Below are positions 26,711 to 34,761 of a stretch of 55,586 nucleotides of DNA, piece after piece. Position 1 is the first letter of the stretch; each line of letters starts with the position of its first letter. The position numbers and the translations under genes were made by a program. Source of the stretch: 2-02-FULL-55-14 sp964581115 (GTDB taxonomy: Bacteria; Bacteroidota; Ignavibacteria; UBA10030); contig CAZOMY010000019.1 of NCBI GenBank assembly GCA_964581115.1, positions 1 through 55,586 of the forward strand. Direction: 5' to 3'. Below the pieces are notes generated by a model. It searched no databases, was not told where the DNA came from, and was given only the letters and a program-made list of their open reading frames with translations.

Positions 26711-27934
26711 ATGCTTGTCCGTTCATTCAGACGATTGTTCTTCGCGATCATCACGGTCGCCCTGCTTGCCCTTTCGGCCTTCGCACAGGATCCGGCGCCG
26801 GTCCTTCTCATCTCGCTCGACGGCTTCCGCAACGATTACCCCGAGAAGACGGAGACGCCCACACTGACGGCGCTGTCGAACGGAGGCGTGCGAGCCGATG
26901 CCATGCGCCCTGTCTTTCCGAGCAAGACCTTCACGAATCATTACACGATCGCGACGGGACTCCTCCCCAGACATCACGGCATCGTCTCGAACACGATGTA
27001 CGACCCTGAGATGAATGCCTGGTTCCGCATCGGCGATACGGGCGCCGTCCGCAATGCCGCTTGGTGGGGGGGCGAGCCGATCTGGGTCACAGCCGTCAAA
27101 CAGGGCCGGCGCTCGGCCTGCTTCTTCTGGCCGGGGTCAGAAGCGGCGATCGGCGGAGTCCGACCGACCTACTGGAAGTCCTACGTGCACGAGACACCGC
27201 ACGAAGACCGGGTGGCGCAGGTGCTCGCGTGGCTCGACCTTCCGGCTGCCGAACGCCCGTCTCTTATCACGCTGTACTTTAGCGACACCGACGACGCTGG
27301 ACATCGGCACGGCCCCGAATCGCCTGAGCTCAGGGAGGCCATCCGAAAGGTCGACGCATCGCTGGGCCGCCTTCTCGAAGGTCTCGACGAGCGTGGACTC
27401 CGCGACAAGGTCAACATCGTGGTCGTTTCCGACCACGGTATGACGGCCGTCGATTCTTCGCGCGTCGTCTACTGGGACGATGCGCTGGACCAACGAACGG
27501 TGAGATCGGTCGAAGAGGGGCCGAATCTCACGATCAACGCCCCGGTCGACAGCGTGCCTGTCTACGTTGATCGCCTGAACCGTCTCAGCCCTCATCTGAA
27601 GGCGTACGCGAACGCCGACCTGCCGGCGCGATTCTCTTATACGGGCCACCGGCGCATCCCATCCATCATCGCGCTCATGGATGATGGATGGACGGTATCG
27701 CGGCGCAATCGTCGGAACGGCTATCCGATCTCCGGCGGCACGCATGGATATGACAACGAGGTGGCATCGATGCAGGCGTTGTTCATCGCCGACGGCCCCG
27801 CCTTCAAAGATGGGGCTCGCGTGGACACGGTGTTCAACCTCGATATCTACGAATTGGTCTGCCATCTCCTTCAGCTCAGGCCGGCGCCGAACGACGGCTC
27901 CTTCGAACGCATCAAAGGCATTCTCAAACCTTGA
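26711..27934 (+). CDS. Exported nucleotide pyrophosphatase/phosphodiesterase (NPP type)
   Basis: A 407-residue member of the alkaline-phosphatase superfamily, ecto-NPP branch. A signal peptide (1-26, ending AFAQ) precedes the catalytic domain. The metal site is complete: D37 (SLDGFR), nucleophile T73 in FPSKTFTNHYTIATG, D and H in SDTDDAGHRHG, DH in SDHGM, and the late H in GTHGYDN. It would hydrolyse nucleotide pyrophosphates or phosphodiesters in the periplasm. A role in NAD or nucleotide salvage is suggested only by its position next to nadCAB. ATG 26711 is chosen to open the signal peptide. The in-frame extension to 26669 falls in the repeat. Confidence 0.93.
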   Translation: MLVRSFRRLFFAIITVALLALSAFAQDPAPVLLISLDGFRNDYPEKTETPTLTALSNGGVRADAMRPVFPSKTFTNHYTIATGLLPRHHGIVSNTMYDPEMNAWFRIGDTGAVRNAAWWGGEPIWVTAVKQGRRSACFFWPGSEAAIGGVRPTYWKSYVHETPHEDRVAQVLAWLDLPAAERPSLITLYFSDTDDAGHRHGPESPELREAIRKVDASLGRLLEGLDERGLRDKVNIVVVSDHGMTAVDSSRVVYWDDALDQRTVRSVEEGPNLTINAPVDSVPVYVDRLNRLSPHLKAYANADLPARFSYTGHRRIPSIIALMDDGWTVSRRNRRNGYPISGGTHGYDNEVASMQALFIADGPAFKDGARVDTVFNLDIYELVCHLLQLRPAPNDGSFERIKGILKP

Positions 27935-28021
27935 GAGACCCCGCGCAGCAGCGTTTCGCCCGAATCCTCACTCAATCTTTCACCGCTCACCTCTTTCCTC
28001 TTCAGGTTCTACCCGCGCCTT

Positions 28022-28450
28022 ATGCCCCGACTTCGCCTCGACCTGCCAGAGTCGTTTGAGTTCCGCACGCAGTTGCCGGTACGGATCTCCGACATCAACT
28101 ATGGCGGACATCTGGGAAATGATGCGGTTCTCTCGCTCGTCCATGAAGCGCGACTCCAGTTTCTTGCTTCCATGGGGTACTCCGAGCAGAACATCGAAGG
28201 GGCGGCCGTCATTATGGCCGACGCGCAGATCGTGTACAAGGCGGAAGGCCACCATGGCGACCTGTTGAATGCCGACGTGGGCTTCGGAGAGATCGAACGC
28301 GTCTCGTTCGAGATCTATACACGCCTCTCGCACGCAGCCACAGGCGTGGAGGTCGCCCGCATCAAGACCACCCTGGTGTGCTTCGACTACAGGAACCGCC
28401 GTCCTCTCCCTGTTCCCGAGGGTTTGAAGGCCCGCCGGCAGTCATCGTAA
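28022..28450 (+). CDS. Hot-dog-fold acyl-CoA thioesterase
   Basis: A 142-residue 4HBT-family protein. The motif ISDINYGGHLGNDAVLSLVHEAR (residues about 23-45) carries the Asp and the Asn/His/Gly loop typical of YbgC/FcbC-like thioesterases, which hydrolyse acyl-CoA or acyl-ACP thioesters. The beta-sheet core and length fit one hot-dog domain. The nearest partner is unclear. A fatty acyl-CoA synthetase is encoded 12 kb away. No Shine-Dalgarno is obvious. Family firm, substrate unknown. Confidence 0.88.
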   Translation: MPRLRLDLPESFEFRTQLPVRISDINYGGHLGNDAVLSLVHEARLQFLASMGYSEQNIEGAAVIMADAQIVYKAEGHHGDLLNADVGFGEIERVSFEIYTRLSHAATGVEVARIKTTLVCFDYRNRRPLPVPEGLKARRQSS

Positions 28451-28458
28451 CAATTTGG

Positions 28459-28487
28459 TTGCATTCGGGTCAGAGATTCCTGATACT
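28459..28487 (+). promoter_or_regulatory. Candidate sigma70-type promoter of the Cys-rich protein gene
   Basis: TTGCAT at 28459-28464, a 17-base spacer and GATACT at 28482-28487. Transcription would start near 28494, at the left edge of the hairpin pair described next. Confidence 0.5.
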
Positions 28488-28489
28488 GA

Positions 28490-28540
28490 GAATGTATGGG
28501 GATGCGGGCCCCATTCCGATCTTCCCCAAGCCCCACATTC
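28490..28540 (+). promoter_or_regulatory. Mutually exclusive hairpins in a short leader
   Basis: ATGGGG (28496-28501) can pair with CCCCAT (28509-28514). Alternatively GAATGTATGGGG (28490-28501) can pair with CCCCACATTC (28531-28540), leaving a 2-base bulge. Both cannot form at once. The leader ends 18 bases before the ATG at 28559. Regulatory meaning is inferred only. Confidence 0.4.
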
Positions 28541-28558
28541 ACGAGTCCGGGACCTTCA

Positions 28559-30376
28559 ATGGTGAACGCCCCTTATCATCTCTTTCACATTCCCGTGATG
28601 GGAACGGGCCATTCGATCGACACGCCGATCCGCGTGGCGCCGTTCGGCATCTCGTCCGTCATCTCCATTGTCGACGACCTCCTCGTCGAACGCATCCGGA
28701 AGCATTACGCCCACCAGGAAGGTCTGCCGTACGAGCAGATCCCGCGGTATGCCGAGAACGGCCGATCGAGAAGGATCACAGCCTATCTGAACCTCGTGCG
28801 CGACATCGTCCATCGTCGCTTGGAGAAGATCAAGCAACTCCCCTTCTTCGAAAAGAACGACAAGACCAAGTACTTTGAGATGCTACCCGACTCCTGTGAG
28901 TTGAAGCAGGAGTATGAGACGATGGTGCGAATGAAGCCGGGGCCCGACCGCGACATGCGCGAGCGCCAGCTGACCCAGAGAATGCTCCCCGGGTCGATCG
29001 ACGTCAACATCATGACCAAGCTCGACCGGCTGACGTTCACGCGCGAGGGCAAGCCGTTGAGCGAAGAGTTTTCCGACGCCAAGACGGCGCTCCGAGGATA
29101 CGCCGAGAGCGCGCTCCAATCAGCAGTCATTTTCTCTGCCGGTCTCAATCAAGGGCTGTTCAATTACATGACCCGGTTCCGGGACTTCTACCGGAACGAG
29201 GTGGGCGAGATCCGCAAAAAGATCGTCCTCAAGGTCAGCGACTTCCGTTCCGCGCTGATCCAGGGCAAGCTGTTGGCACGCAAGGGACTCGAGGTACACG
29301 AGTTCCGGATCGAATCAGGCCTCAATTGCGGCGGACACGCGTTCGCCTCCGAGGGTGAGCTTCTGCCGACGCTGTTGAAGGAGTTCAAGGAGAAGCGGGA
29401 TGAACTGAAGGCCGAATTCCTGCCGATGATTCGGCGCTACTACGAATCGATCGGCCTTGAGTATCCGAGATCCGCCGAATCGGAGATGCCCATCGTAACG
29501 GTCCAGGGAGGCATCGGCACGCACGGAGAGGCCGAACGGATGCACCGGCAGTTCGGAATGGACCGGACGGGATGGGGCTCCCCGTTCCTGCTCGTCCCCG
29601 AAGCGACGTGCGTCGACCGAGAGACCCGAAAGCTGCTCGCCGAGGCGACGGAGGATGATGTCTACCTGAGCGAGGTCTCTCCGCTCGGCGTTCCGTTCAA
29701 CAACGTGCGTCGGACGGGGTCAGAGCGTTGGACCCGCGAGCGCGCCGCAATGGGGCAGCCGGGATCGCCGTGCCCGAAGGGCTTCCTTCAATCCAATACA
29801 GAATTCACGGACCGGCCCATCTGTACGGCTTCGTCGGAGTATCAGGAGCAGAAACTCCATCAGATCCAGTTGAACGCATCCGACGACACCGACGATCGAT
29901 CGGCCCGCGTCGTCGAAAAGGTCTGCCTCTGCGAGCATCTCGGTAACGGGGCCCTGATCGAGCTCGGCATCGTCCCTCCGGTCAATCATCCCCAGGCCAT
30001 CTGCCCCGGACCGAACATTGCCTGGTTCAACCGGGAATACTCGCTCCGCGAGATGGTCGACCACATCTACGGTCGAGGACCTTCGCTTGTGCCGGCCGAA
30101 CGGCCGCACATGTTTGCGAAGGAGGTGACGATGTACGTCGACTACTTCGAGCGCCTGCTCCGCTTGTCGGACCGGAGTCCGAAGTCGGTCGCCGCGTTGG
30201 GCGTCTTCGCAACCAACCTCCATGCCGGCATGGACTACTGTCTCGAACTGGCGGCCGGCGAAGCTTACGGCGACGAGAATCTGGCGTCGATCGAGGCTTG
30301 CGTCACCGAACAGCGAGAGCGCCTCGAAATGCTGACCCTCCAGCTCGAGCCGGCGGAGACACGCGTCGCCTCCTGA
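28559..30376 (+). CDS. Uncharacterised Cys-rich nitronate-monooxygenase-like protein
   Basis: A 605-residue cytoplasmic protein. Residues about 225-385 resemble the FMN barrel of nitronate monooxygenases: GKLLARKGLEVHEF, then NCGGHAF (256-262), VQGGIGTHGEAE (315-326) and SPFLLVPEAT (341-350). The N-terminal 220 residues (SIDTPIRVAPFGISSVISIVDD) have no counterpart in simple NMOs. The C-terminal part carries a cysteine set, C405 (SPCPKGF), C422, C456, C458 (VCLCEH) and C482 (ICPGP), plus C257 and C351, which could hold an Fe-S cluster or zinc. I know of similar 'hypothetical proteins' in Bacteroidota but no assigned reaction. ATG 28559 is preferred over 28496, which lies inside the leader hairpin. 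The fold call is by eye and needs a profile search. Confidence 0.6.
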   Translation: MVNAPYHLFHIPVMGTGHSIDTPIRVAPFGISSVISIVDDLLVERIRKHYAHQEGLPYEQIPRYAENGRSRRITAYLNLVRDIVHRRLEKIKQLPFFEKNDKTKYFEMLPDSCELKQEYETMVRMKPGPDRDMRERQLTQRMLPGSIDVNIMTKLDRLTFTREGKPLSEEFSDAKTALRGYAESALQSAVIFSAGLNQGLFNYMTRFRDFYRNEVGEIRKKIVLKVSDFRSALIQGKLLARKGLEVHEFRIESGLNCGGHAFASEGELLPTLLKEFKEKRDELKAEFLPMIRRYYESIGLEYPRSAESEMPIVTVQGGIGTHGEAERMHRQFGMDRTGWGSPFLLVPEATCVDRETRKLLAEATEDDVYLSEVSPLGVPFNNVRRTGSERWTRERAAMGQPGSPCPKGFLQSNTEFTDRPICTASSEYQEQKLHQIQLNASDDTDDRSARVVEKVCLCEHLGNGALIELGIVPPVNHPQAICPGPNIAWFNREYSLREMVDHIYGRGPSLVPAERPHMFAKEVTMYVDYFERLLRLSDRSPKSVAALGVFATNLHAGMDYCLELAAGEAYGDENLASIEACVTEQRERLEMLTLQLEPAETRVAS

Positions 30377-30504
30377 CCGGAACCGCGGTCCTTTCCCGTC
30401 TTTGCGAATGGTCCTACCTGTCGGGCTTCCCGCGAAGGGAATTCTCCGTACCATGGAAGCAGCAGCCCTCATTGCTGTCACCCCACCGCTTTCGGAGACC
30501 TTCC

Positions 30505-30954
30505 ATGGACCTCGCCGAGCTTCTTGAACATCGACAGGCGGCGATCATCTTCGACGCCCACGAAGCGTTGAACAAGTCGCGCCTTCCGCATTACAGTCAA
30601 AGCCATTCAGTCGAGAACACACAACGACTGACCAACCTCTTCCGACTGGTCCTTCAAAGTATCAAGACGAAGAACCTCATTCCGATCATCTCGTTCTCTC
30701 AGGACCTCGCGCGGCAGCGCTATCATCAGGGATGTGACCTTTCGGAAGTGCAGACCGCATATCACGTGCTCGAAGAGACCCTCTGGCGCCACCTGACGAA
30801 GATCGTTCCGTCCGACGACTATCCGACCGTTTTCGGGATGGTCGGGACCGTTCTTGGCGCGGGAACGGACGCCCTGGCCCTGGAGTACGTCTCACTGGCA
30901 TCAAAACGGCGAGCCCAGTCGCTCGACCTGAGCGCGATGTTCACCGGCACCTGA
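30505..30954 (+). CDS. RsbR N-terminal-domain-like (RsbRD_N) protein
   Basis: A 149-residue all-helical protein. The stretch ISFSQDLARQRYHQGCDLSEVQTAYHVLEE resembles the globin-like N-terminal domain of RsbR/RsbRD stressosome proteins and related sensor regulators (ARxRxxQGxxLxEV pattern). No STAS, kinase or helix-turn-helix domain follows, so this is the sensor domain alone. GGAGA at 30494-30498 sits six bases before ATG 30505, which fixes the start. The frame upstream overlaps the previous gene. The neighbours contain no sigma-factor regulator. Function is not known. Confidence 0.6.
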   Translation: MDLAELLEHRQAAIIFDAHEALNKSRLPHYSQSHSVENTQRLTNLFRLVLQSIKTKNLIPIISFSQDLARQRYHQGCDLSEVQTAYHVLEETLWRHLTKIVPSDDYPTVFGMVGTVLGAGTDALALEYVSLASKRRAQSLDLSAMFTGT

Positions 30955-31014
30955 CGTCACAACTTTTTCTTCCGCCGACTCGTAAAGAGGTCTGTCGCTT
31001 ACTCGGAGGTCGTC

Positions 31015-31446
31015 ATGGAGAAACATGTCACCCTCGCCGGCATCTTCAACATCGTCTACCGGTCGCTGTTGCTGCTGCTGTCGTTCGTGCTCTTCGGCAT
31101 CGCCATGTTCTTTGACTGGCTCGTCGGAATGTTATCGCGCATCCGTGCGGTGGACTTCGAAAACGTGCCGGTCGAGGTCTTCGACCTGGTTTGGGGGGTT
31201 CTTGTGGTGGTGGCCGTGATCATGGCCGTGGTCTCGATCGCAGGCATCATCGGAGGGGCGGGGGTTCTCAAGCGAAAAGAATGGGCAAGGATCCTGCTCC
31301 TGATCGTCTCGTTCTTCAACCTCTTGCGTGTCCCGCTCGGGACGGCGCTGGGCGCGTACACAATCTGGGTCTTGTTCAACGATCAGACGATCACGCTGTT
31401 CCAGCCACGCCCGAAGGCGTCAGCCGTCGGCGAAGGGTCGCCGTAG
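31015..31446 (+). CDS. Small integral membrane protein
   Basis: A 143-residue protein with hydrophobic spans at about 12-38, 58-84 and 93-122, consistent with three or four transmembrane helices and a short polar tail. A strong Shine-Dalgarno (GGAGG at 31004-31008) precedes the ATG. No catalytic or binding motif is visible and I do not recognise the family. It starts 60 bases after the RsbRD_N-like gene and may be expressed with it. Confidence 0.8.
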   Translation: MEKHVTLAGIFNIVYRSLLLLLSFVLFGIAMFFDWLVGMLSRIRAVDFENVPVEVFDLVWGVLVVVAVIMAVVSIAGIIGGAGVLKRKEWARILLLIVSFFNLLRVPLGTALGAYTIWVLFNDQTITLFQPRPKASAVGEGSP

Positions 31447-31626
31447 GACGCGTTGTCGGAGCATCTTGCGAGGCGGGTCGGCATCCGGTGATGTTGATCC
31501 GCTTCGGCATGTAAAACAGAACAGGACCGGATACCCAACAACCGTACTCGGGCCGCATCTCCGCAATCAACCGTCCGTCAACCCGCTCACCGATACCCGT
31601 CGTCCAACACCTTCGTCTCATCTGCT

Positions 31627-31655
31627 TTGATTCCGCCGTCACTTTGCCGTATATT
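31627..31655 (+). promoter_or_regulatory. Sigma70-type promoter of carA
   Basis: TTGATT (31627-31632), exactly 17 bases, TATATT (31650-31655). The -10 ends eight bases before the carA ATG, so transcription should begin within a base or two of the start codon and the mRNA would be leaderless or nearly so. Confidence 0.7.
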
Positions 31656-31663
31656 CGAATTGA

Positions 31664-32809
31664 ATGAAAGCGCGTCTGATCCTCGAAAACGGCACTGTTT
31701 TTCACGGTGAGGCCTTCGGCGACACCTCCAAAGAAATGTTTGGCGAGGTCGTCTTCAACACGAGCATGACCGGCTACCAGGAGATCCTCACCGATCCCTC
31801 CTACGCCGGCCAGATCGTCACGATGACCACTCCTCAGATCGGAAACGTCGGCGTCAACACGGACGACATGGAGTCGGTCAAACCGCAGGTGGCCGGGTTC
31901 GTCGTCCGCGAGTACTTCGAGACCTACAGCAACTTCCGGGCACGCCAAAGTCTTGGGACCTGGCTGGCCCGGCACGGGATCATCGGAATACAGGGGGTCG
32001 ATACCCGAAAGCTGACCAAGCTCCTGCGGACAGCCGGCGCTATGCGGGGCGTGATCACAACCTCAGACCGCGATCAAGCAGCCGTCCTCGAAGCCGTGTG
32101 CGCCAGTCCGGCCATGAACGGCCTCGATCTTGCACAGGTCGTCACAACGAACAGCACCTATGCATGGTCCGACGTCGACCGGACGCCCTTCGCGCTCCGT
32201 CCTGATGCCCGGGTGAAGCAGAATGGCAAGCGCTGGAAGGTCGTGGTGTACGACTACGGCGTCAAGCATAACATCCTGCGCCGTCTCGCCTCATACGGAT
32301 GCGACCTGACGGTCGTTCCGGCCGCCTTCCCCGCCGAGGACGTTCTGGCAATGGATCCCGACGGCATTTTCCTCTCCAACGGCCCCGGCGACCCCGCTGC
32401 CGTCCGCTACGGCATCGCGAATATCAAGAAGCTCATCGGCAAGAGGCCCATCTTCGGCATCTGTTTGGGCCACCAATTGCTCGGTCTTGCCCTCGGCGGA
32501 AAGACCTTCAAACTGAAGTTCGGACACCGGGGGGCCAACCATCCGGTCAAGAACCTTCTGACGAACGAGATCGAGATCACATCGCAGAATCACGGGTTCG
32601 CGGTCGATCCCGATTCTCTCGACCCGGCTGAGATCGAGATCACACACGTGAATCTCAACGATCGCACGAACGAAGGCTTCCGGCATCGAAGGCTGCCCCT
32701 GTTCTGTGTCCAGTACCATCCTGAGGCCTCGCCAGGCCCGCACGACAGCGACTACCTGTTTGCGCACTTCATGCAGCTTATGGAACGCGCAGAAAAGGTC
32801 CCCGCCTGA
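31664..32809 (+). CDS. carA: Carbamoyl-phosphate synthase small subunit
   Basis: A 381-residue glutamine amidotransferase subunit that supplies ammonia to CarB for arginine and pyrimidine synthesis. The N-terminal CPSase small-chain domain contains FGEVVFNTSMTGYQEILTDPSY and a GVDTRKLT motif. The class I amidotransferase triad is C267 (GICLGHQ), H352 and E354 (YHPEASPGP). Length is normal. carB is not adjacent, so the two subunit genes are split here. There is no Shine-Dalgarno, in agreement with the promoter position. Secure. Confidence 0.97.
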   Translation: MKARLILENGTVFHGEAFGDTSKEMFGEVVFNTSMTGYQEILTDPSYAGQIVTMTTPQIGNVGVNTDDMESVKPQVAGFVVREYFETYSNFRARQSLGTWLARHGIIGIQGVDTRKLTKLLRTAGAMRGVITTSDRDQAAVLEAVCASPAMNGLDLAQVVTTNSTYAWSDVDRTPFALRPDARVKQNGKRWKVVVYDYGVKHNILRRLASYGCDLTVVPAAFPAEDVLAMDPDGIFLSNGPGDPAAVRYGIANIKKLIGKRPIFGICLGHQLLGLALGGKTFKLKFGHRGANHPVKNLLTNEIEITSQNHGFAVDPDSLDPAEIEITHVNLNDRTNEGFRHRRLPLFCVQYHPEASPGPHDSDYLFAHFMQLMERAEKVPA

Positions 32810-32883
32810 CAGGCTGACCAGACACGCCGCCGCCAACCGTTGATCGCTGGCCGCGGTCGAATCAACCGATCTTTGGAGGCCGC

Positions 32884-33753
32884 ATGCGATGCCCTCCGAT
32901 CGTCACCGCCCTGCTGACGGCCGTCGTATCGATCGGCGGCTGCGATTCGACATCCGGACCCGAGCCTTCGGCCGTTTCGGCCTACGGCCACATCAGGCCC
33001 TTCTGGTCGCCGACGGGCGGCCACATCGGCTATACCGATACGGACCCCGATCGGCTTGGTCTCTGGATGGTTGACTCCACGGGAGGTGCGGCGCGGCTGA
33101 TGCAAGCGGGGAGCGATGTGAGCGGGGGGAGCTGGTCGCCCGATGGAGCGTGGGTGACATTCGCGAAGCTTGGACAGATCCTCGTGAAGAAGGTCGACGG
33201 CGACAGCACCTGGACCCTGGTGACGACCCCTACAAGCCTGCGTCCTTGCTGGTCGCCCGACGGAAGGACGATCGTATGTATCCGGAACGGCGTACGGGCC
33301 GTCGACGTCAGCTCGGGCGCCGAGTCGTTGGTGAGTACCACGGGAAGTTACGTTCACTGGTTCGCCAACAGCGGGAGCGTGCTCGCAACTGCTGTCGAGG
33401 TCGAAGCCGGACTACTGGCCTACCGACTCCGGAGGATCGATGTCGGATCGGGCTTTGCGCAAGACCTGATGACCTTTAGAACATCGGATGATTGCGCCTT
33501 CTTCGTGCCGTCGCACGACGGCGGTTCGGTGTTCTTCGGCCGCATGCCGCAGGATGGCCGATCGCAGGTCTGGTCGCTCTCGCTCACGACCTTCCAGGCC
33601 ACGCCGATGACGACGGAGGGGGGCGACTATCCGTCGGTGAGTCCCGACGGCCAGTGGATCGTCTACACGAACACCGACCCGAATGAGGGAGGGTTGTGGA
33701 AGATGAGAACGGATGGTTCGGAGAAGCGGCGTTTGACGACGCCGGTGCGTTGA
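32884..33753 (+). CDS. Lipoprotein with TolB-like (PD40) beta-propeller repeats
   Basis: A 289-residue protein with a signal peptide and a lipobox-like SIGGC (C20), placing it in an outer or inner membrane leaflet. The rest consists of WD40-like PD40 repeats: FWSPTGGHIGYTDTDPD, SWSPDGAWVTF, CWSPDGRTIVC, PSVSPDGQWIVYTNTDPNEGGLW and similar. These folds bind peptides or proteins. GGAGG at 32875-32879 precedes the ATG. It is too short to be complete TolB and there are no Tol-Pal genes nearby, so the role is unknown. Confidence 0.82.
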   Translation: MRCPPIVTALLTAVVSIGGCDSTSGPEPSAVSAYGHIRPFWSPTGGHIGYTDTDPDRLGLWMVDSTGGAARLMQAGSDVSGGSWSPDGAWVTFAKLGQILVKKVDGDSTWTLVTTPTSLRPCWSPDGRTIVCIRNGVRAVDVSSGAESLVSTTGSYVHWFANSGSVLATAVEVEAGLLAYRLRRIDVGSGFAQDLMTFRTSDDCAFFVPSHDGGSVFFGRMPQDGRSQVWSLSLTTFQATPMTTEGGDYPSVSPDGQWIVYTNTDPNEGGLWKMRTDGSEKRRLTTPVR

Positions 33754-33761
33754 CGCCCTGC

Positions 33762-33787
33762 GGATCGTGGCTTCTTGGTCACGATCC
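33762..33787. terminator. Hairpin between convergent genes
   Basis: GGATCGTG (33762-33769) and CACGATCC (33780-33787) form a perfect 8-bp stem with a 10-base loop. It lies between the stops of the PD40 lipoprotein (+) and the M55 peptidase (-) and could serve both directions, though neither side has a strong U-tract. Confidence 0.55.
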
Positions 33788-33801
33788 CCTCCGGCGTACG
33801 G

Positions 33802-34701
33802 CTATGGCTCCAGCGACAGCGAGTAGTTCGTCAGGAACGTCATGAAGTCCGACACATCCGTCATGTCGGCTCCGATGTAGCGAATGGAGTGTGCGTCGGT
33901 GCGCTCGACCGACTTCAGGTAGGCCAGGACCTCCGAAACAAGATAGTTCTTGAAGGACACGTCGAGCGTCACGGGCGATGGCACACGATACGGTCGGTAT
34001 CTCGATCGATTCTTCACGGCATCCCGCACGCCCGTCTGGATCATTTGTCGGGCGGCTTCCGGCGTCAACGTCTTGGCGCTGTGGAAGCCAAGGCTGAGCT
34101 TCACCTCTGCGGCCGCAACATCACCGAGCGATCTTCGATTCTCCTGAATGGCCGACTCGTCCCCCGAGATGAAGACCACCGGTACGTCGAAGTGTCCGGC
34201 GATCGCCGAGTTCCAAACGCCTTCCGACACCTCCCTGCCGTTGAGAGCCACGCGTGTCAGTCGGGCGCTGGAAAAGGTGTGGGCTCGCACGCCCGTGGTC
34301 GAGTTCGTCGAGGCATGGTAGCCAATGAACACTGCAGCGTCGAAGGTCGAATCGATGCCGGCCATCATCGAGAATCGACGGGGCCATGAACGAATGATCT
34401 GCACGTCGCGCGGAAACTGCTCGACGAGCAGGTTCTCGCCGTTCCCGTGTGAATCACTGACCAGGATCTCCGTCGCTCCCGCCTCTTTGGCTCCGGCCAC
34501 AGCGGCCAGGGCCTCTGCGGTCATGATCTGACGGAACCGCTCGTACTCGAAGGTGCCCGGCCCGAGCTGGTCTCCTGAAACAACGCCGGCGATCCCCTCC
34601 ATGTCGACGGAAATGTAGACCTTGAGCTTGGGCTGAGCGGACAGCCCTGCGGACAGCAGGACCATTGCCGTTGCGAACACACGCATTCGAATGACGTTCA
34701 C
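33802..34701 (-). CDS. Exported M55 D-aminopeptidase (DppA-like)
   Basis: A 299-residue zinc aminopeptidase of the DppA family, which frees N-terminal D-amino acids such as D-Ala from peptides. The metal motif YISVDMEGIAGVV near the mature N-terminus holds the conserved Asp and Glu. HGNGENL, FIGYHAS and SGDESAI are further family motifs. On the minus strand GGGAGA six bases before GTG 34701 fixes the start and yields the signal peptide ending LSAQ. B. subtilis DppA is cytoplasmic, so an exported version is a difference. It is the second gene of a pair with the M19 dipeptidase 60 bases upstream. Confidence 0.9.
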   Translation of the reverse strand: MNVIRMRVFATAMVLLSAGLSAQPKLKVYISVDMEGIAGVVSGDQLGPGTFEYERFRQIMTAEALAAVAGAKEAGATEILVSDSHGNGENLLVEQFPRDVQIIRSWPRRFSMMAGIDSTFDAAVFIGYHASTNSTTGVRAHTFSSARLTRVALNGREVSEGVWNSAIAGHFDVPVVFISGDESAIQENRRSLGDVAAAEVKLSLGFHSAKTLTPEAARQMIQTGVRDAVKNRSRYRPYRVPSPVTLDVSFKNYLVSEVLAYLKSVERTDAHSIRYIGADMTDVSDFMTFLTNYSLSLEP

Positions 34702-34761
34702 GATGGCTCTCCCACCGGTCTGCTGACCAATGATCACTGCTCGCCGATCCACGCCTGCCAC

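Noticed and set aside
32884..33753. PD40 protein as full TolB
   Set aside because: Too short, lipid-anchored, and no tolA/tolQ/tolR/pal neighbours.
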